64,000 bases of DNA from DASVHS01 sp035468985 (GTDB lineage Bacteria > Acidobacteriota > Thermoanaerobaculia > Gp7-AA8), in the NCBI GenBank assembly GCA_035468985.1, contig DATISF010000076.1, forward strand, positions 96,321 to 160,320, given 5' to 3'. Under the pieces are notes generated by a model. It did not search any database. It was not told the origin of the DNA and saw only the letters and a program-made list of their open reading frames with translations. Each line of letters starts with the position of its first letter. The stretch's first letter is position 1. Shown here in pieces: positions 55,225-64,000 of the stretch. Position numbers and translations under genes: made by a program.

Positions 55225-56009
55225 AGCGCGCTCGTGACCTCCAGCAGCCGTTTTGCGAGAGCCTCGACCTTCTGATCGAGCGTGTCGCCCGGCACGAACT
55301 CGCATCGCGATTCGCTCTGTGGAACCGAGAGCTCCTCGACATCGAAGTAGCGGCTGGCCTCATCGACGCCGAGGTCCGCCGCTTTCCACGTCGTGATCGG
55401 CTGCTTGTGCGCCAGCATCACGTCGCGCACTTTCGGGATGCGCGGCACGTTGTGCTCGTCGTTCGTGATCGTGAGGACGACCGGCGGCTGCGCCTCCACG
55501 ATCTCGAATCCCGATTCGGTCTGGCGCTTCAGACGGAGCTTGCCGCCGGCGCTCTCGATCGAGTCGACGAACGACACGCAAGGCACTCCCAGCTCCTCCG
55601 CGAGCAATCCACCGGTCTGTCCCGTTCCCCAGTCGCCCGACTCGCGGCCGGTGAGGATCAGGTCGAATCCGCCCAACTTGTGCGCGGCGGCGGCGAGAAT
55701 CTGGGCGACGGTCAGTGGATCGCGCTGCGGATCGTCTGAGACGACGAGCGCCGCGGTGTCGGCTTTCATCGCCAGCGCTTTTCGCAGCGTGTCCTCCGCG
55801 CTCGCCGCGCCGTACGAGAGGACCGTGATCTTCCCCTCGCCGGCCCGCTCCCGAAACTGCAGCGCGGTCTCGAGCGCGTTCTCGCAGAAGATGTTCGTGA
55901 CCAGATTCGCCGAGCCGCGCTCCGCCTCTCTGCGCGCCGCGTCGACGCGGAAGTCGCGCGACGGGATCTCCGGGTCGAGGATCTGCTTCATGCAGACGAG
56001 GATGTTCAT
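55221..56009 (-). CDS. etfB: Electron transfer flavoprotein beta subunit
   Basis: 262 residues, the standard EtfB length. ETF-beta marks: MNILVCMKQILDPE at the start, LILTGRESGDWGTGQTGGLLAEELGVPCVSFV (AMP/FAD contact region) and PPVVLTITNDEHNVPRIP. It binds AMP and, with EtfA, forms the soluble carrier between acyl-CoA dehydrogenases and the membrane quinone reductase. The ATG at 56009 overlaps the TetR stop, so regulator and flavoprotein genes are translated together. Confidence 0.94.
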   Translation of the reverse strand: MNILVCMKQILDPEIPSRDFRVDAARREAERGSANLVTNIFCENALETALQFRERAGEGKITVLSYGAASAEDTLRKALAMKADTAALVVSDDPQRDPLTVAQILAAAAHKLGGFDLILTGRESGDWGTGQTGGLLAEELGVPCVSFVDSIESAGGKLRLKRQTESGFEIVEAQPPVVLTITNDEHNVPRIPKVRDVMLAHKQPITTWKAADLGVDEASRYFDVEELSVPQSESRCEFVPGDTLDQKVEALAKRLLEVTSAL

Positions 56010-56626
56010 ATGGCCCGCAATCCTCTCCGCGATGGTTTGGTCAGGCCGTTCAGCGCGATGTCGACGATCTGCGCAGCGAGCTGCTTCTCATTGAGCGCGC
56101 CATCGCTCTGGTACCAGCGCGACAGCCAGTTGATGGTGCCGAGGATTCCGAAGGCGGCGACGGTGATGTTGACGTCGCGCAGCGTTCCTTCGGCTCTGAG
56201 CTGCTGGAGCGTGGCGCGCAGGAAATCGAGGTACGCGCGTTTTCGCTTCGCGATTGCGCGGTTCTGTGCCGGAGTCAGCGCACGCGCCTCATCCACCAGG
56301 ATGGTGACCGCGCCTTGTCCGCGGGTGACGATGCGCGCGTGGGTCTCGATCATGAACCGCAATCGCGCCTCGGCGTCCTTGATCTCCGTCGCCGGCTTCG
56401 CCACTTCGCGCTCCAGCTCGTCGAGGCCGTACTGCATGATGTCGAAAAGGAGCTGCGTCTTGCCGTGGATGTAGTGATAGAGGCCGGCCTTGGTGATGCC
56501 GAGCGCGCGGGCGATGTCGTTGACCGACGTCGCGTCGTATCCCTTCTCCAGGATGATCTGCGCCGCCGTCCGATAAACCTCGGATGCGCGACCATCGCTG
56601 GGGGCGACACTGCGTTCTCGCCTCAC
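56006..56626 (-). CDS. TetR family regulator of acyl-CoA metabolism
   Basis: 206 residues. The helix-turn-helix lies at about residues 18-60 (AAQIILEKGYDATSVNDIAR, then ALGITKAGLYHYIHGKTQLL); the remaining 140 residues form the ligand/dimer domain. GTG 56626 has a perfect AGGAGG four bases upstream and starts just before the conserved helix; the longer frame would cross the divergent promoter. It heads the etfBA operon and faces an acyl-CoA dehydrogenase gene, the layout of FadR/PaaR-type repressors that respond to acyl-CoA. Confidence 0.9.
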   Translation of the reverse strand: MRRERSVAPSDGRASEVYRTAAQIILEKGYDATSVNDIARALGITKAGLYHYIHGKTQLLFDIMQYGLDELEREVAKPATEIKDAEARLRFMIETHARIVTRGQGAVTILVDEARALTPAQNRAIAKRKRAYLDFLRATLQQLRAEGTLRDVNITVAAFGILGTINWLSRWYQSDGALNEKQLAAQIVDIALNGLTKPSRRGLRAI

Positions 56627-56650
56627 GACGCCTCCTGACGTATGCTTCTG

Positions 56651-56668
56651 ACCTACCGACCGGTAGGT
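56651..56668. promoter_or_regulatory. Probable TetR-family operator palindrome
   Basis: ACCTACCGACCGGTAGGT, an inverted repeat with a single asymmetric central pair region, lies between the divergent TetR gene and the long acyl-CoA dehydrogenase gene. The core ACCGACCGGT recalls sites of TetR-type regulators of fatty-acid and phenylacetate genes. It is only seven bases from the dehydrogenase ATG, so binding would block that gene directly. Confidence 0.7.
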
Positions 56669-56675
56669 AGAGCAT

Positions 56676-58211
56676 ATGGAAGCTGTGATCGCCGAGTCAA
56701 TCTTCACGCGCGACGACCTCTCCCCGGCCCAGCAGATGTTCGGCCGCATCGCCGAGGACTTCATGCGCACCCAGGTTCTTCCGCAGGCAGACCGGATCTA
56801 CGGGAAGGACTGGGCGCTCACCCGCGATCTGCTGCGGAAAGCGGGAGACCTCGACCTGCTCCGCATCGATATCCCCGAGGCGTACGGCGGACTGGGGCTG
56901 GACAAAGTCAGCTCCGCGTATGTCGGCGAGAAGATCGGGATCATGCCGTCGTTCGCGGGGTCACTCGGCTCGCACACGACGATCGGAACGCTTCCGCTCG
57001 TGTACTTCGGAACGCCGGAGCAGAAGGAGCGCTACCTCCCGCGTCTCGCCAGCGGCGAATCGATCGCCGCCTTCGCGCTGACCGAGCCGGGCTCGGGATC
57101 CGACGCCCTCGCCGCGCGGACGAAAGCGACGCTGACCGAGGACGGGCGGCACTACGTTCTCAACGGCCAGAAGATGTGGATCACGAACGGCGGCTTCGCC
57201 GACTTGTTCACGATCTTCGCCAAGGTCGACGGCGAGAAGTTCACGGCGTTTCTCGTCGAGCGGGGCATGGGCGTCGTCAGCGGGCGCGAGGAACCGAAGC
57301 TCGGCCTTGACGGCTCGTCAACCACAGCGCTGATCCTGGAGAACGTTCGTGTTCCGGTCGAGAACGTGCTCGGCAAAGTCGGCGAAGGGCACAAGGTCGC
57401 GTTCAACGTTCTCAACATCGGAAGGCTGAAGCTGGGAACGCGCAACATCGGATGTGCGAAGCAGGCGCTCAACCGCGCCGTCGAATACGCCATCGAACGA
57501 AAACAGTTCGGCCGCGCCATCGCCGAGTTCGGACTCATCAAGCAGAAGGTCGCCGAGATGGCCATCCGCTGCTATGTCGGCGACGCCATGGTCTACCGAA
57601 CCCTCGGCGAAGCCGATCGCGCGCTCGAGTCGATCCCGGCCGACGACTCGGAGCGCGTGCTGAAAACCATCGAGAGCTTCGCCGTGGAATGCTCGATCAA
57701 CAAGGTGTGGTCGAGCGAGGCGCTGGCCTACGCCGTCGACGAAGCCGTCCAGATCTACGGCGGCTACGGCTACTCGAAGGAGTTCCCCGCCGAGCGGGCG
57801 TATCGCGACGCGCGGATCACGCGGTTGTACGAGGGCACAAACGAGATCAACCGTCTGGTGATCGCCACGCGCATGAAGCGGAAGAAGAGCGGGTCGCCGC
57901 TCGTGCGGACGCTGCTCGATTCCGTTGCCGACGACGAACAGCAGGAAATCCTCGGCCACATCGCCGACATCGCCATCGAGGAGTACGCCGTCGAGAGCGC
58001 GACATTGCGATCACAGAAACACGGCCGCGCCGAAGACATCGTGAAGGTGTACGCGGCCGATGCGGCGGATCGCATCGCGCACTCGGCGCGCCAGGCGATG
58101 GCGGCACTCGGCACGACGGTGGATCTGCCCAGGCCGCAGTTTTTCGATACCGTCGCGGCGCGCCGCCGGATCGCCGATGCGGTGATCAAGGCGCGGCGCT
58201 ACACCTGGTAG
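56676..58211 (+). CDS. Acyl-CoA dehydrogenase, long form with C-terminal extension
   Basis: 511 residues, about 120 longer than a classical ACAD; similar to very-long-chain or FadE-type enzymes with a helical C-terminal domain. The core is complete: AFALTEPGSGSDALAART, GQKMWITNGGFADLF, RKQFGRAIAEFGLIK, QIYGGYGYSKEFPAERAYRDARI and LYEGTNEINRLVIATRM with the catalytic Glu region. The extension (about 400-511) is helical. Divergent from the TetR-etf operon and probably controlled from the shared operator. The ATG at 56676 has no clear ribosome-binding site. Confidence 0.93.
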   Translation: MEAVIAESIFTRDDLSPAQQMFGRIAEDFMRTQVLPQADRIYGKDWALTRDLLRKAGDLDLLRIDIPEAYGGLGLDKVSSAYVGEKIGIMPSFAGSLGSHTTIGTLPLVYFGTPEQKERYLPRLASGESIAAFALTEPGSGSDALAARTKATLTEDGRHYVLNGQKMWITNGGFADLFTIFAKVDGEKFTAFLVERGMGVVSGREEPKLGLDGSSTTALILENVRVPVENVLGKVGEGHKVAFNVLNIGRLKLGTRNIGCAKQALNRAVEYAIERKQFGRAIAEFGLIKQKVAEMAIRCYVGDAMVYRTLGEADRALESIPADDSERVLKTIESFAVECSINKVWSSEALAYAVDEAVQIYGGYGYSKEFPAERAYRDARITRLYEGTNEINRLVIATRMKRKKSGSPLVRTLLDSVADDEQQEILGHIADIAIEEYAVESATLRSQKHGRAEDIVKVYAADAADRIAHSARQAMAALGTTVDLPRPQFFDTVAARRRIADAVIKARRYTW

Positions 58212-58325
58212 GACTACATCTGGTAGGACCCACTCTCAGTGGGTCCAGTGGAGGACTTTCTCTCAGTGGCTCCACTGGTAGGACCCACTCTCAGTGGGTC
58301 CAGGCCGACTGAGAGTCGGCCCTAC
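58206..58325. repeat. Array of GC-rich hairpins between convergent genes
   Basis: Two identical perfect stems GGACCCACT-CTC-AGTGGGTCC (58226-58246 and 58281-58301), a degenerate third between them, and GGCCGACT-GAG-AGTCGGCC (58303-58321), each preceded by a GTAGGA-type tag. It sits after the plus-strand dehydrogenase stop and also encodes the last residues of the minus-strand alcohol dehydrogenase. It may work as a two-way terminator. A single related hairpin lies in the MFS gene at 35591. Confidence 0.8.
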
Positions 58326-59409
58326 GTTCGCCGAACACGATCACGTTGCCCAGCGCTTCGCCCGTCTCCATCGCCGTGATCGCCTCGTTGATCTGTTCGA
58401 GCGGATAGCGCCGGGAGATCAGCTCGTCGAGTTTCAACTTCCCTTCGAGATAGAGATTGACGAGCTTCGGCACGTCCGTTCGAAGGTGCGTGGCTCCCAT
58501 GCGGCTGCCGATGATGCGCTGCTCGTTCCAGACGAGATCGGCGATGCGCAGCGGCACGGTTGCTTCCCACTCCGGCATGCCGACGATGACGACCGTCCCG
58601 GCAGGACGGATCAGGGTGAACGCTTGTGAGACGGCATCCGGACTTCCGACGGCGACGAATGCGAAATCCACTCCCCGCTTCGATGTCAGCTTCCGCACCG
58701 CCGGACGAAGTTCCTCGGCGCCGGCGTTGATCGTGTGCGTGGCGCCGAACACACGCGCCGCTTCGAGCTTTTTTTCGACGCGATCGACGGCGATGATCGG
58801 ATTCGCGCCCGCGAGCGCGGCCGCCTGGATCGCGTTGAGTCCCACACCGCCGGTCCCGATCACGACGACACTGTCCCCAGCGGCGACGCGCGCGCTGTTC
58901 ATCACCGCGCCCACGCCGGTGATCACGCCGCATCCGAGGAGGGCGGCGCGGTCGAAAGGCATGCGGTCGGGAATGGCGACGACCTGCGATTGATCGACCA
59001 CCACGGCTTCGGCGAACGCGCCGACGCGGATTCCGTGCTGCAGCGCATGACCGCGCTCGTCGCGCAGCCGGCTCTCCTTGTTCAGCGCAAACGCGCCTTC
59101 GCACATGTGCGCGTTCCCTTTTGCGCATTGGAAACACGTCCCGCACGAGCGTAGCAGCGAGACGACGACACGATCGCCCAGCTTGATGCCCGTGACGTTC
59201 TCTCCGACCGCCTCGATGACGCCCGCGGCCTCGTGTCCCGGCACGACCGGCCGCTCCCCGCCCCAGTCTCCATTGATGAGATGAACGTCGCTGTGGCAGA
59301 TTGCGGTGGCGGCGAGGCGAACCTTCACCTCACCGGCATGCGGCGCGTCGAGCACGACATTCGCAAGCACGAGGGGTTCACCGAATTCGTAGCAGACTGC
59401 TGCGCGCAT
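58291..59409 (-). CDS. Zinc-dependent alcohol dehydrogenase
   Basis: 372 residues of the zinc-containing MDR family. Catalytic zinc ligands Cys38 (ICHSD) and His59-Glu60 (GHE), structural zinc cysteines 89, 92, 95 and 103 (CGTCFQCAKGNAHMC), and the NAD-binding loop GTGGVGLNAIQ are all present. It resembles class III or mycothiol/aryl-alcohol dehydrogenases. ATG 59409 is chosen as the start of the fold; the longer frame to 59586 lies over the divergent zinc-finger gene. The final residues (RRADSQSAWTH) are encoded by a hairpin repeat and probably replace the native end. Confidence 0.92.
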   Translation of the reverse strand: MRAAVCYEFGEPLVLANVVLDAPHAGEVKVRLAATAICHSDVHLINGDWGGERPVVPGHEAAGVIEAVGENVTGIKLGDRVVVSLLRSCGTCFQCAKGNAHMCEGAFALNKESRLRDERGHALQHGIRVGAFAEAVVVDQSQVVAIPDRMPFDRAALLGCGVITGVGAVMNSARVAAGDSVVVIGTGGVGLNAIQAAALAGANPIIAVDRVEKKLEAARVFGATHTINAGAEELRPAVRKLTSKRGVDFAFVAVGSPDAVSQAFTLIRPAGTVVIVGMPEWEATVPLRIADLVWNEQRIIGSRMGATHLRTDVPKLVNLYLEGKLKLDELISRRYPLEQINEAITAMETGEALGNVIVFGERRADSQSAWTH

Positions 59410-59423
59410 TTCGAGGTAACGAT

Positions 59424-59677
59424 ATGCCACTTTGCGAACACCTGAGATCGAAAGACAACGCCGCGCCGCGCACAAGCGGATGCGAGGAATGTCTGAAGAT
59501 GGGCGACACCTGGGTCCATCTCGGCGGTGCCTGCATTGCGGCCACGTCGGGTGCTGCGACTCATCGAAGAACAAGCACGCCACCAAACACTTTCACGCCA
59601 CGAAGCATCCGGTGATCCAGTCGTTCGAGCCGGGCGAGGCGTGGAGGTGGTGCTACGTCGACGAGATCGGCGCGTGA
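59424..59677 (+). pseudogene. UBP-type zinc finger protein gene, one-base frameshift
   Basis: The frame from ATG 59424 encodes the first half of a UBP zinc finger (CEHLRSK, CEECLKMGDTWVHL). The second half (CLHCGHVGCCDSS, HATKHFHATKHPVIQSFEPG, WRWCYVDEI) continues in the next frame from about 59522 to the stop at 59677. A single missing base near 59521 would restore an 84-residue protein with all Cys and His ligands. This is either a real mutation or a sequencing error. Bacterial UBP zinc fingers have no established role. Confidence 0.75.
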
Positions 59678-59681
59678 GAGC

Positions 59682-59714
59682 GTGCAACGGCCGCGGTCAG
59701 GAAGTATAGTTCCT
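59682..59714 (+). promoter_or_regulatory. boxR promoter with GGAA-N6-TTCC element
   Basis: TATAGT (59705-59710) lies inside the inverted repeat AGGAAGTATAGTTCCT (59699-59714), three bases before the boxR ATG. A weak -35 (GTGCAA, 59682-59687) is 17 bases upstream. The same element lies before boxC. The geometry implies a leaderless or nearly leaderless transcript. Confidence 0.65.
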
Positions 59715-59716
59715 GC

Positions 59717-60565
59717 ATGAGCACGGCCCGCGAGCGCGGGAAATTTCTCCGCACCTTCGGAGAACGCATTCGCGGCGAGCGCGCCCGCCGGGGCATGAGC
59801 CGCAAGCTCCTGGCCAAGCACGCCGCCATCTCCGAGCGCTACATCACGCAGCTCGAGTCGGGCAAAGGGAACGTCTCCATCGTTCTGCTGAAGCAGATCG
59901 CCGATGCGCTCGGTCTGCCGCTCGCGCGATTGATCGATGACGAGCCGGCGACCGCGGCGTTGGCGCGCATGACTCCCGGGCAACTGCGCGAGGCCTACGC
60001 GTCGCTCGCGGCGATCTTCGACGACGACAGAACGTTCGCAAGGGCGCAACGCATCGCGCTCGTCGGACTTCGCGGAGCGGGCAAGACGACCCTTGGACAG
60101 CGGCTCGCGCGGGAGCTGGAAGTGCCGTTTTTCGAGCTCGATCGCGAGATCGAGCGCATCTCCGGCGTCTCGCTCGCCCACATCCTGGAGATGTACGGGC
60201 AACAGGCCTATCGCCGCTACGAGGTCCAGGCGCTGCAGGACCTCCTGCGCGCGCATTCGCAGTTCGTCGTTGCCACCGGAGGCAGCCTGGTCTCGGAGCC
60301 GGCGACGTACGAGCTCCTCCTCCGCAGCTGCTTCACGGTCTGGGTGCGCACGACGCCGGAGGAGCACATGGCCCGCGTGGTGGCACAAGGCGATCAGCGG
60401 CCGATGGCGGGCTCGACGCAGGCGATGGACGACCTGCGCCGCATTCTTCAGGAGCGCGAACCGCTCTATGCCCGCGCCGATCTGACGGTCGACACCACCG
60501 GCGCGCGCGAGGAACAAAGCGTAGAGGTCGTGCTGCGTGCGCTTCCCGCGCCGGTCGCGCAATAA
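59717..60565 (+). CDS. boxR: BoxR: XRE-type regulator fused to a shikimate-kinase-like domain
   Basis: 282 residues. An XRE helix-turn-helix (about residues 14-72, SRKLLAKHAAISERYITQLESG) is fused to a shikimate-kinase-like domain with Walker A GLRGAGKTT (117-125) and FELDREIE. This fusion defines BoxR, the repressor of the aerobic benzoyl-CoA (box) pathway, which senses benzoyl-CoA through the kinase-like domain. It is followed 41 bases later by boxC with an identical promoter element, so autoregulation and control of boxCB are likely. ATG 59717. Confidence 0.93.
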   Translation: MSTARERGKFLRTFGERIRGERARRGMSRKLLAKHAAISERYITQLESGKGNVSIVLLKQIADALGLPLARLIDDEPATAALARMTPGQLREAYASLAAIFDDDRTFARAQRIALVGLRGAGKTTLGQRLARELEVPFFELDREIERISGVSLAHILEMYGQQAYRRYEVQALQDLLRAHSQFVVATGGSLVSEPATYELLLRSCFTVWVRTTPEEHMARVVAQGDQRPMAGSTQAMDDLRRILQEREPLYARADLTVDTTGAREEQSVEVVLRALPAPVAQ

Positions 60566-60569
60566 CCCG

Positions 60570-60602
60570 TTGGCATTTGTGTTGTAAGGAATTATAGTTC
60601 CG
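60570..60602 (+). promoter_or_regulatory. boxC promoter with GGAA-N6-TTCC element
   Basis: TTGGCA (60570-60575), 17 bases, TATAGT (60593-60598). The -10 lies inside AGGAATTATAGTTCCG (60587-60602), matching 14 of 16 positions of the boxR element. The TTG start codon of boxC is five bases further on, so the transcript would be leaderless. Confidence 0.7.
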
Positions 60603-60606
60603 AACC

Positions 60607-62229
<1,623 letters not shown>

Positions 62230-62232
62230 CCC

Positions 62233-63654
62233 ATGGCTGCGATCAATTACGAGGAGCGGATTCCGAACAACGTCGAGCTGTCGACGAACAAGACGCTGCA
62301 GCGCGCGCTCGAACACTGGCAGCCGCGTTTTCTCGACTGGTGGCGCGACCTCGGTCCCGCCTTCTTCCAGAACAACGACGTCTACCTGCGCACCGCCACA
62401 TCGGTCGACCGTGAAGGCTGGGCCACGTTCGGCATGGTGAAGATGCCCGAGTATCGCTGGGGCATTTTCCTCGCCGATCAACAGCCTGACCGCACGATCG
62501 GATTCGGCGACAACATGGGCCAGCCCGCGTGGCAGGTCGTTCCCGGCGAGCATCGCTCCACGCTGCGCCGCCTCATCGTGACGCAGGGCGATACGGAGCC
62601 CGCCTCCGTCGAGCAGCAGAGGAAGCTGGGCACGTCCGCACCGTCGCTTTACGACCTCCGCAATCTCCTCCAGGTCAACGTCGAGGAAGGGCGGCATCTC
62701 TGGGCGATGGTGTATCTGCTCCACGCCTACTTCGGACGCGACGGCCGCGAAGAGGCGGAAGGGCTGCTGGAACGTCACGCCGGCGATGCCGACAGGCCGC
62801 GCATCCTCTCCACGTTCAACGAGCCGATCAACGACTGGCTGTCGTTCTACATGTTTGCGTACTTCACCGACCGCGACGGCAAGTTCCAGCTCAAAGCGCT
62901 CGCCGAGAGCGGATTCGATCCGTTGGCCCGCACCTGCCAGTTCATGCTGACCGAGGAGTCGCATCACATGTTCGTGGGCGATACGGGAATCGGGCGCGTC
63001 GTGCGGCGCTCGGTCGAGGTGATGAACGAGCTGCGCACCGACGATCCGCGGAAGGTCCGTGCCGGCGGCGCCATCGACCTGCAGACGATTCAGAAGTACA
63101 TGAACTTCTGGTTCAGCTCCGCGCTCGATCTCTTCGGCGCAGAGATCTCATCGAACGCGGCCAGCTATTTCGCGAACGGTTTGAAGGGCCGGCCCGACGA
63201 ATCGCTGTACGACGACCATGTCGCCGCCGGCGACTACGCGCTCGAAGTTCCCGATGGAAAAGGCGGGGTGGGCACCGAGAAAGTCTCGATGCGCAACGCC
63301 ATGAACGAGATCGTCCGCAACGCCTACATCCGCGACTGCGAGAACGGCGTGAAGCGCTGGAACAAGATCATCGAAAAAGGCGGCATCTCCTTCGAGCTCC
63401 GCCTTCCGAGCTCGCGGTTCCGCCGCACGGTGGGAGCGTGGGCGGGCATTCCCACGGATCCATCCGGGCAGCAGATCGCGCCCGAAACATTCGCGGCTGG
63501 AATGCCCAACTGGATTCCCACTCCCGATGATCAGACGTTCGTGGCCGCGGTGATGAAGCCGGTGCTGGAGCCGGGGAAGATTGCCAGCTGGATCGCACCG
63601 CCGGACCGCGGCATCAACAATCTTCCCGTCGATTACCAGTACGTGCGGATGTAG
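62233..63654 (+). CDS. boxB: BoxB: benzoyl-CoA 2,3-epoxidase, oxygenase subunit
   Basis: 473 residues, the usual BoxB length. Two diiron-type ExxH motifs are visible: EEGRHLW near residue 153 and EESHHMF near residue 241, both in the helical core. With the reductase BoxA (not in this window) it uses O2 and NADPH to epoxidise benzoyl-CoA, the first ring-attacking step, and hands 2,3-epoxybenzoyl-CoA to BoxC. ATG 62233 follows boxC by three bases with GGAAAGGAT in front, so boxCB is one transcript. Last gene before the repeat array. Confidence 0.94.
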   Translation: MAAINYEERIPNNVELSTNKTLQRALEHWQPRFLDWWRDLGPAFFQNNDVYLRTATSVDREGWATFGMVKMPEYRWGIFLADQQPDRTIGFGDNMGQPAWQVVPGEHRSTLRRLIVTQGDTEPASVEQQRKLGTSAPSLYDLRNLLQVNVEEGRHLWAMVYLLHAYFGRDGREEAEGLLERHAGDADRPRILSTFNEPINDWLSFYMFAYFTDRDGKFQLKALAESGFDPLARTCQFMLTEESHHMFVGDTGIGRVVRRSVEVMNELRTDDPRKVRAGGAIDLQTIQKYMNFWFSSALDLFGAEISSNAASYFANGLKGRPDESLYDDHVAAGDYALEVPDGKGGVGTEKVSMRNAMNEIVRNAYIRDCENGVKRWNKIIEKGGISFELRLPSSRFRRTVGAWAGIPTDPSGQQIAPETFAAGMPNWIPTPDDQTFVAAVMKPVLEPGKIASWIAPPDRGINNLPVDYQYVRM

Positions 63655-63659
63655 GCGCT

Positions 63660-64000
63660 GGAACCTCGGCACACGTCATCCTGAGCCGCGAAGACGGCGA
63701 AGGATCACGAAATGGCAGGCGTTTTCGCATCCTGAGATCCTTCGTCGCGCTTCGCCGACTCAGGATGACGGCTTGTGCACGGGTTCGAGGGAAGCTCTGA
63801 ACAAGTCGTTGGTCCACGTCATCCTGAGCCGCGAAGACGGCGAAGGATCTCGAAATGGCACGCGTTTTCGCATCCTGAGATCCTTCGTCGCGCTTCGCCG
63901 ACTCAGGATGACGGCTTGTGCACGGGTTCCAGGGAAGCTCTGAACAAGTCGTTGGTCCACGTCATCCTGAGCCGCGAAGACGGCGAAGGATCTCGAAATG
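63660..64000. repeat. Tandem 143-bp array of the dispersed repeat, continuing past the window
   Basis: The unit GTCATCCTGAGCCGCGAAGA starts at 63675, 63818 and 63961, an exact 143-base period; the third copy is cut by the window end. The body is in reverse orientation relative to copies 1-3. Each unit ends with GGGAAGCTCTGAACAAGTCGT-type sequence, the terminal repeat seen in the single copies. No gene lies in this 346-base stretch. Confidence 0.88.

Noticed and set aside
63660..64000. Possible CRISPR array because of regularly spaced repeats
   Set aside because: The period is 143 bases with nearly identical spacers and internal palindromes; CRISPR repeats are 23-47 bases with unique spacers, and no cas genes are present.

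Overview
The window is high-GC, gene-dense bacterial DNA from a Gram-negative. It encodes a large TonB-dependent receptor with an N-terminal carboxypeptidase-regulatory-like domain, secreted proteins ending in IPTL-CTERM-like sorting tails, a NarI-like/CCG-domain ETF:quinone oxidoreductase and a TrmB regulator. This mix, together with many short dispersed repeats, points to a soil Acidobacteriota-like organism. The assignment is an inference from gene content; no rRNA or other phylogenetic marker lies in the window, and I recognised no tRNA.

Layout. 0.1-3.4 kb: a metal-dependent amidohydrolase translationally coupled to an exported penicillin-acylase-family Ntn hydrolase. 3.5-11.6 kb (minus): an eight-gene operon of an ECF41-type sigma factor, a DoxX-like protein, a HlyD adaptor, a double ABC ATPase, a small membrane protein, two ABC-2 permeases (YbhGFSR-like exporter) and an SDR. 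11.8-17.4 kb: a small membrane protein, two tandem alpha/beta hydrolases (one a textbook haloalkane dehalogenase), a flavin-reductase-like protein, a divergent Ada-type regulator that has lost its methyltransferase half, a broken PDZ/hydrolase gene, a cupin and an orphan DUF11/sorting-tail fragment. 17.5-25.1 kb and 29.4-33.5 kb (minus): two giant secreted beta-helix/adhesin-like proteins. Between them lie a TrmB regulator bracketed by two copies of a repeat, a methyltransferase, a PEP-mutase-family enzyme and a metallo-beta-lactamase-fold enzyme.

34.3-56.6 kb (minus): a nearly gapless 19-gene run starting at a TetR regulator. It continues with EtfB, EtfA and their membrane quinone reductase, two adjacent acyl-CoA dehydrogenases, a TonB-dependent receptor, an SDR, an acyl-CoA ligase, a fused hydroxyacyl-CoA dehydrogenase/enoyl-CoA hydratase, a thioesterase, a thiolase, an ACAD10/11-type dehydrogenase, MaoC, a separate APH-type kinase, a CurA-type reductase, an enoyl-CoA hydratase, an MFS transporter and an SGNH esterase. 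It reads as a self-contained uptake, activation, beta-oxidation and electron-disposal module for an acyl substrate. The separate kinase plus ACAD10/11-type pair suggests gamma-hydroxy acids. A palindrome between the TetR gene and a divergent long acyl-CoA dehydrogenase is the likely operator.

58.2-63.7 kb: a hairpin array between convergent genes, a zinc alcohol dehydrogenase, a frameshifted UBP zinc-finger gene, then boxR, boxC and boxB of aerobic benzoyl-CoA degradation. The same GGAA-N6-TTCC element overlaps the -10 of both boxR and boxC. The window ends in a tandem array of the dispersed repeat.

Three short-repeat systems run through the window: a roughly 140-bp element with terminal inverted repeats, a GC-rich hairpin family and phased heptanucleotide arrays. 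Each also occurs inside at least one open reading frame, where it adds in-frame peptide.
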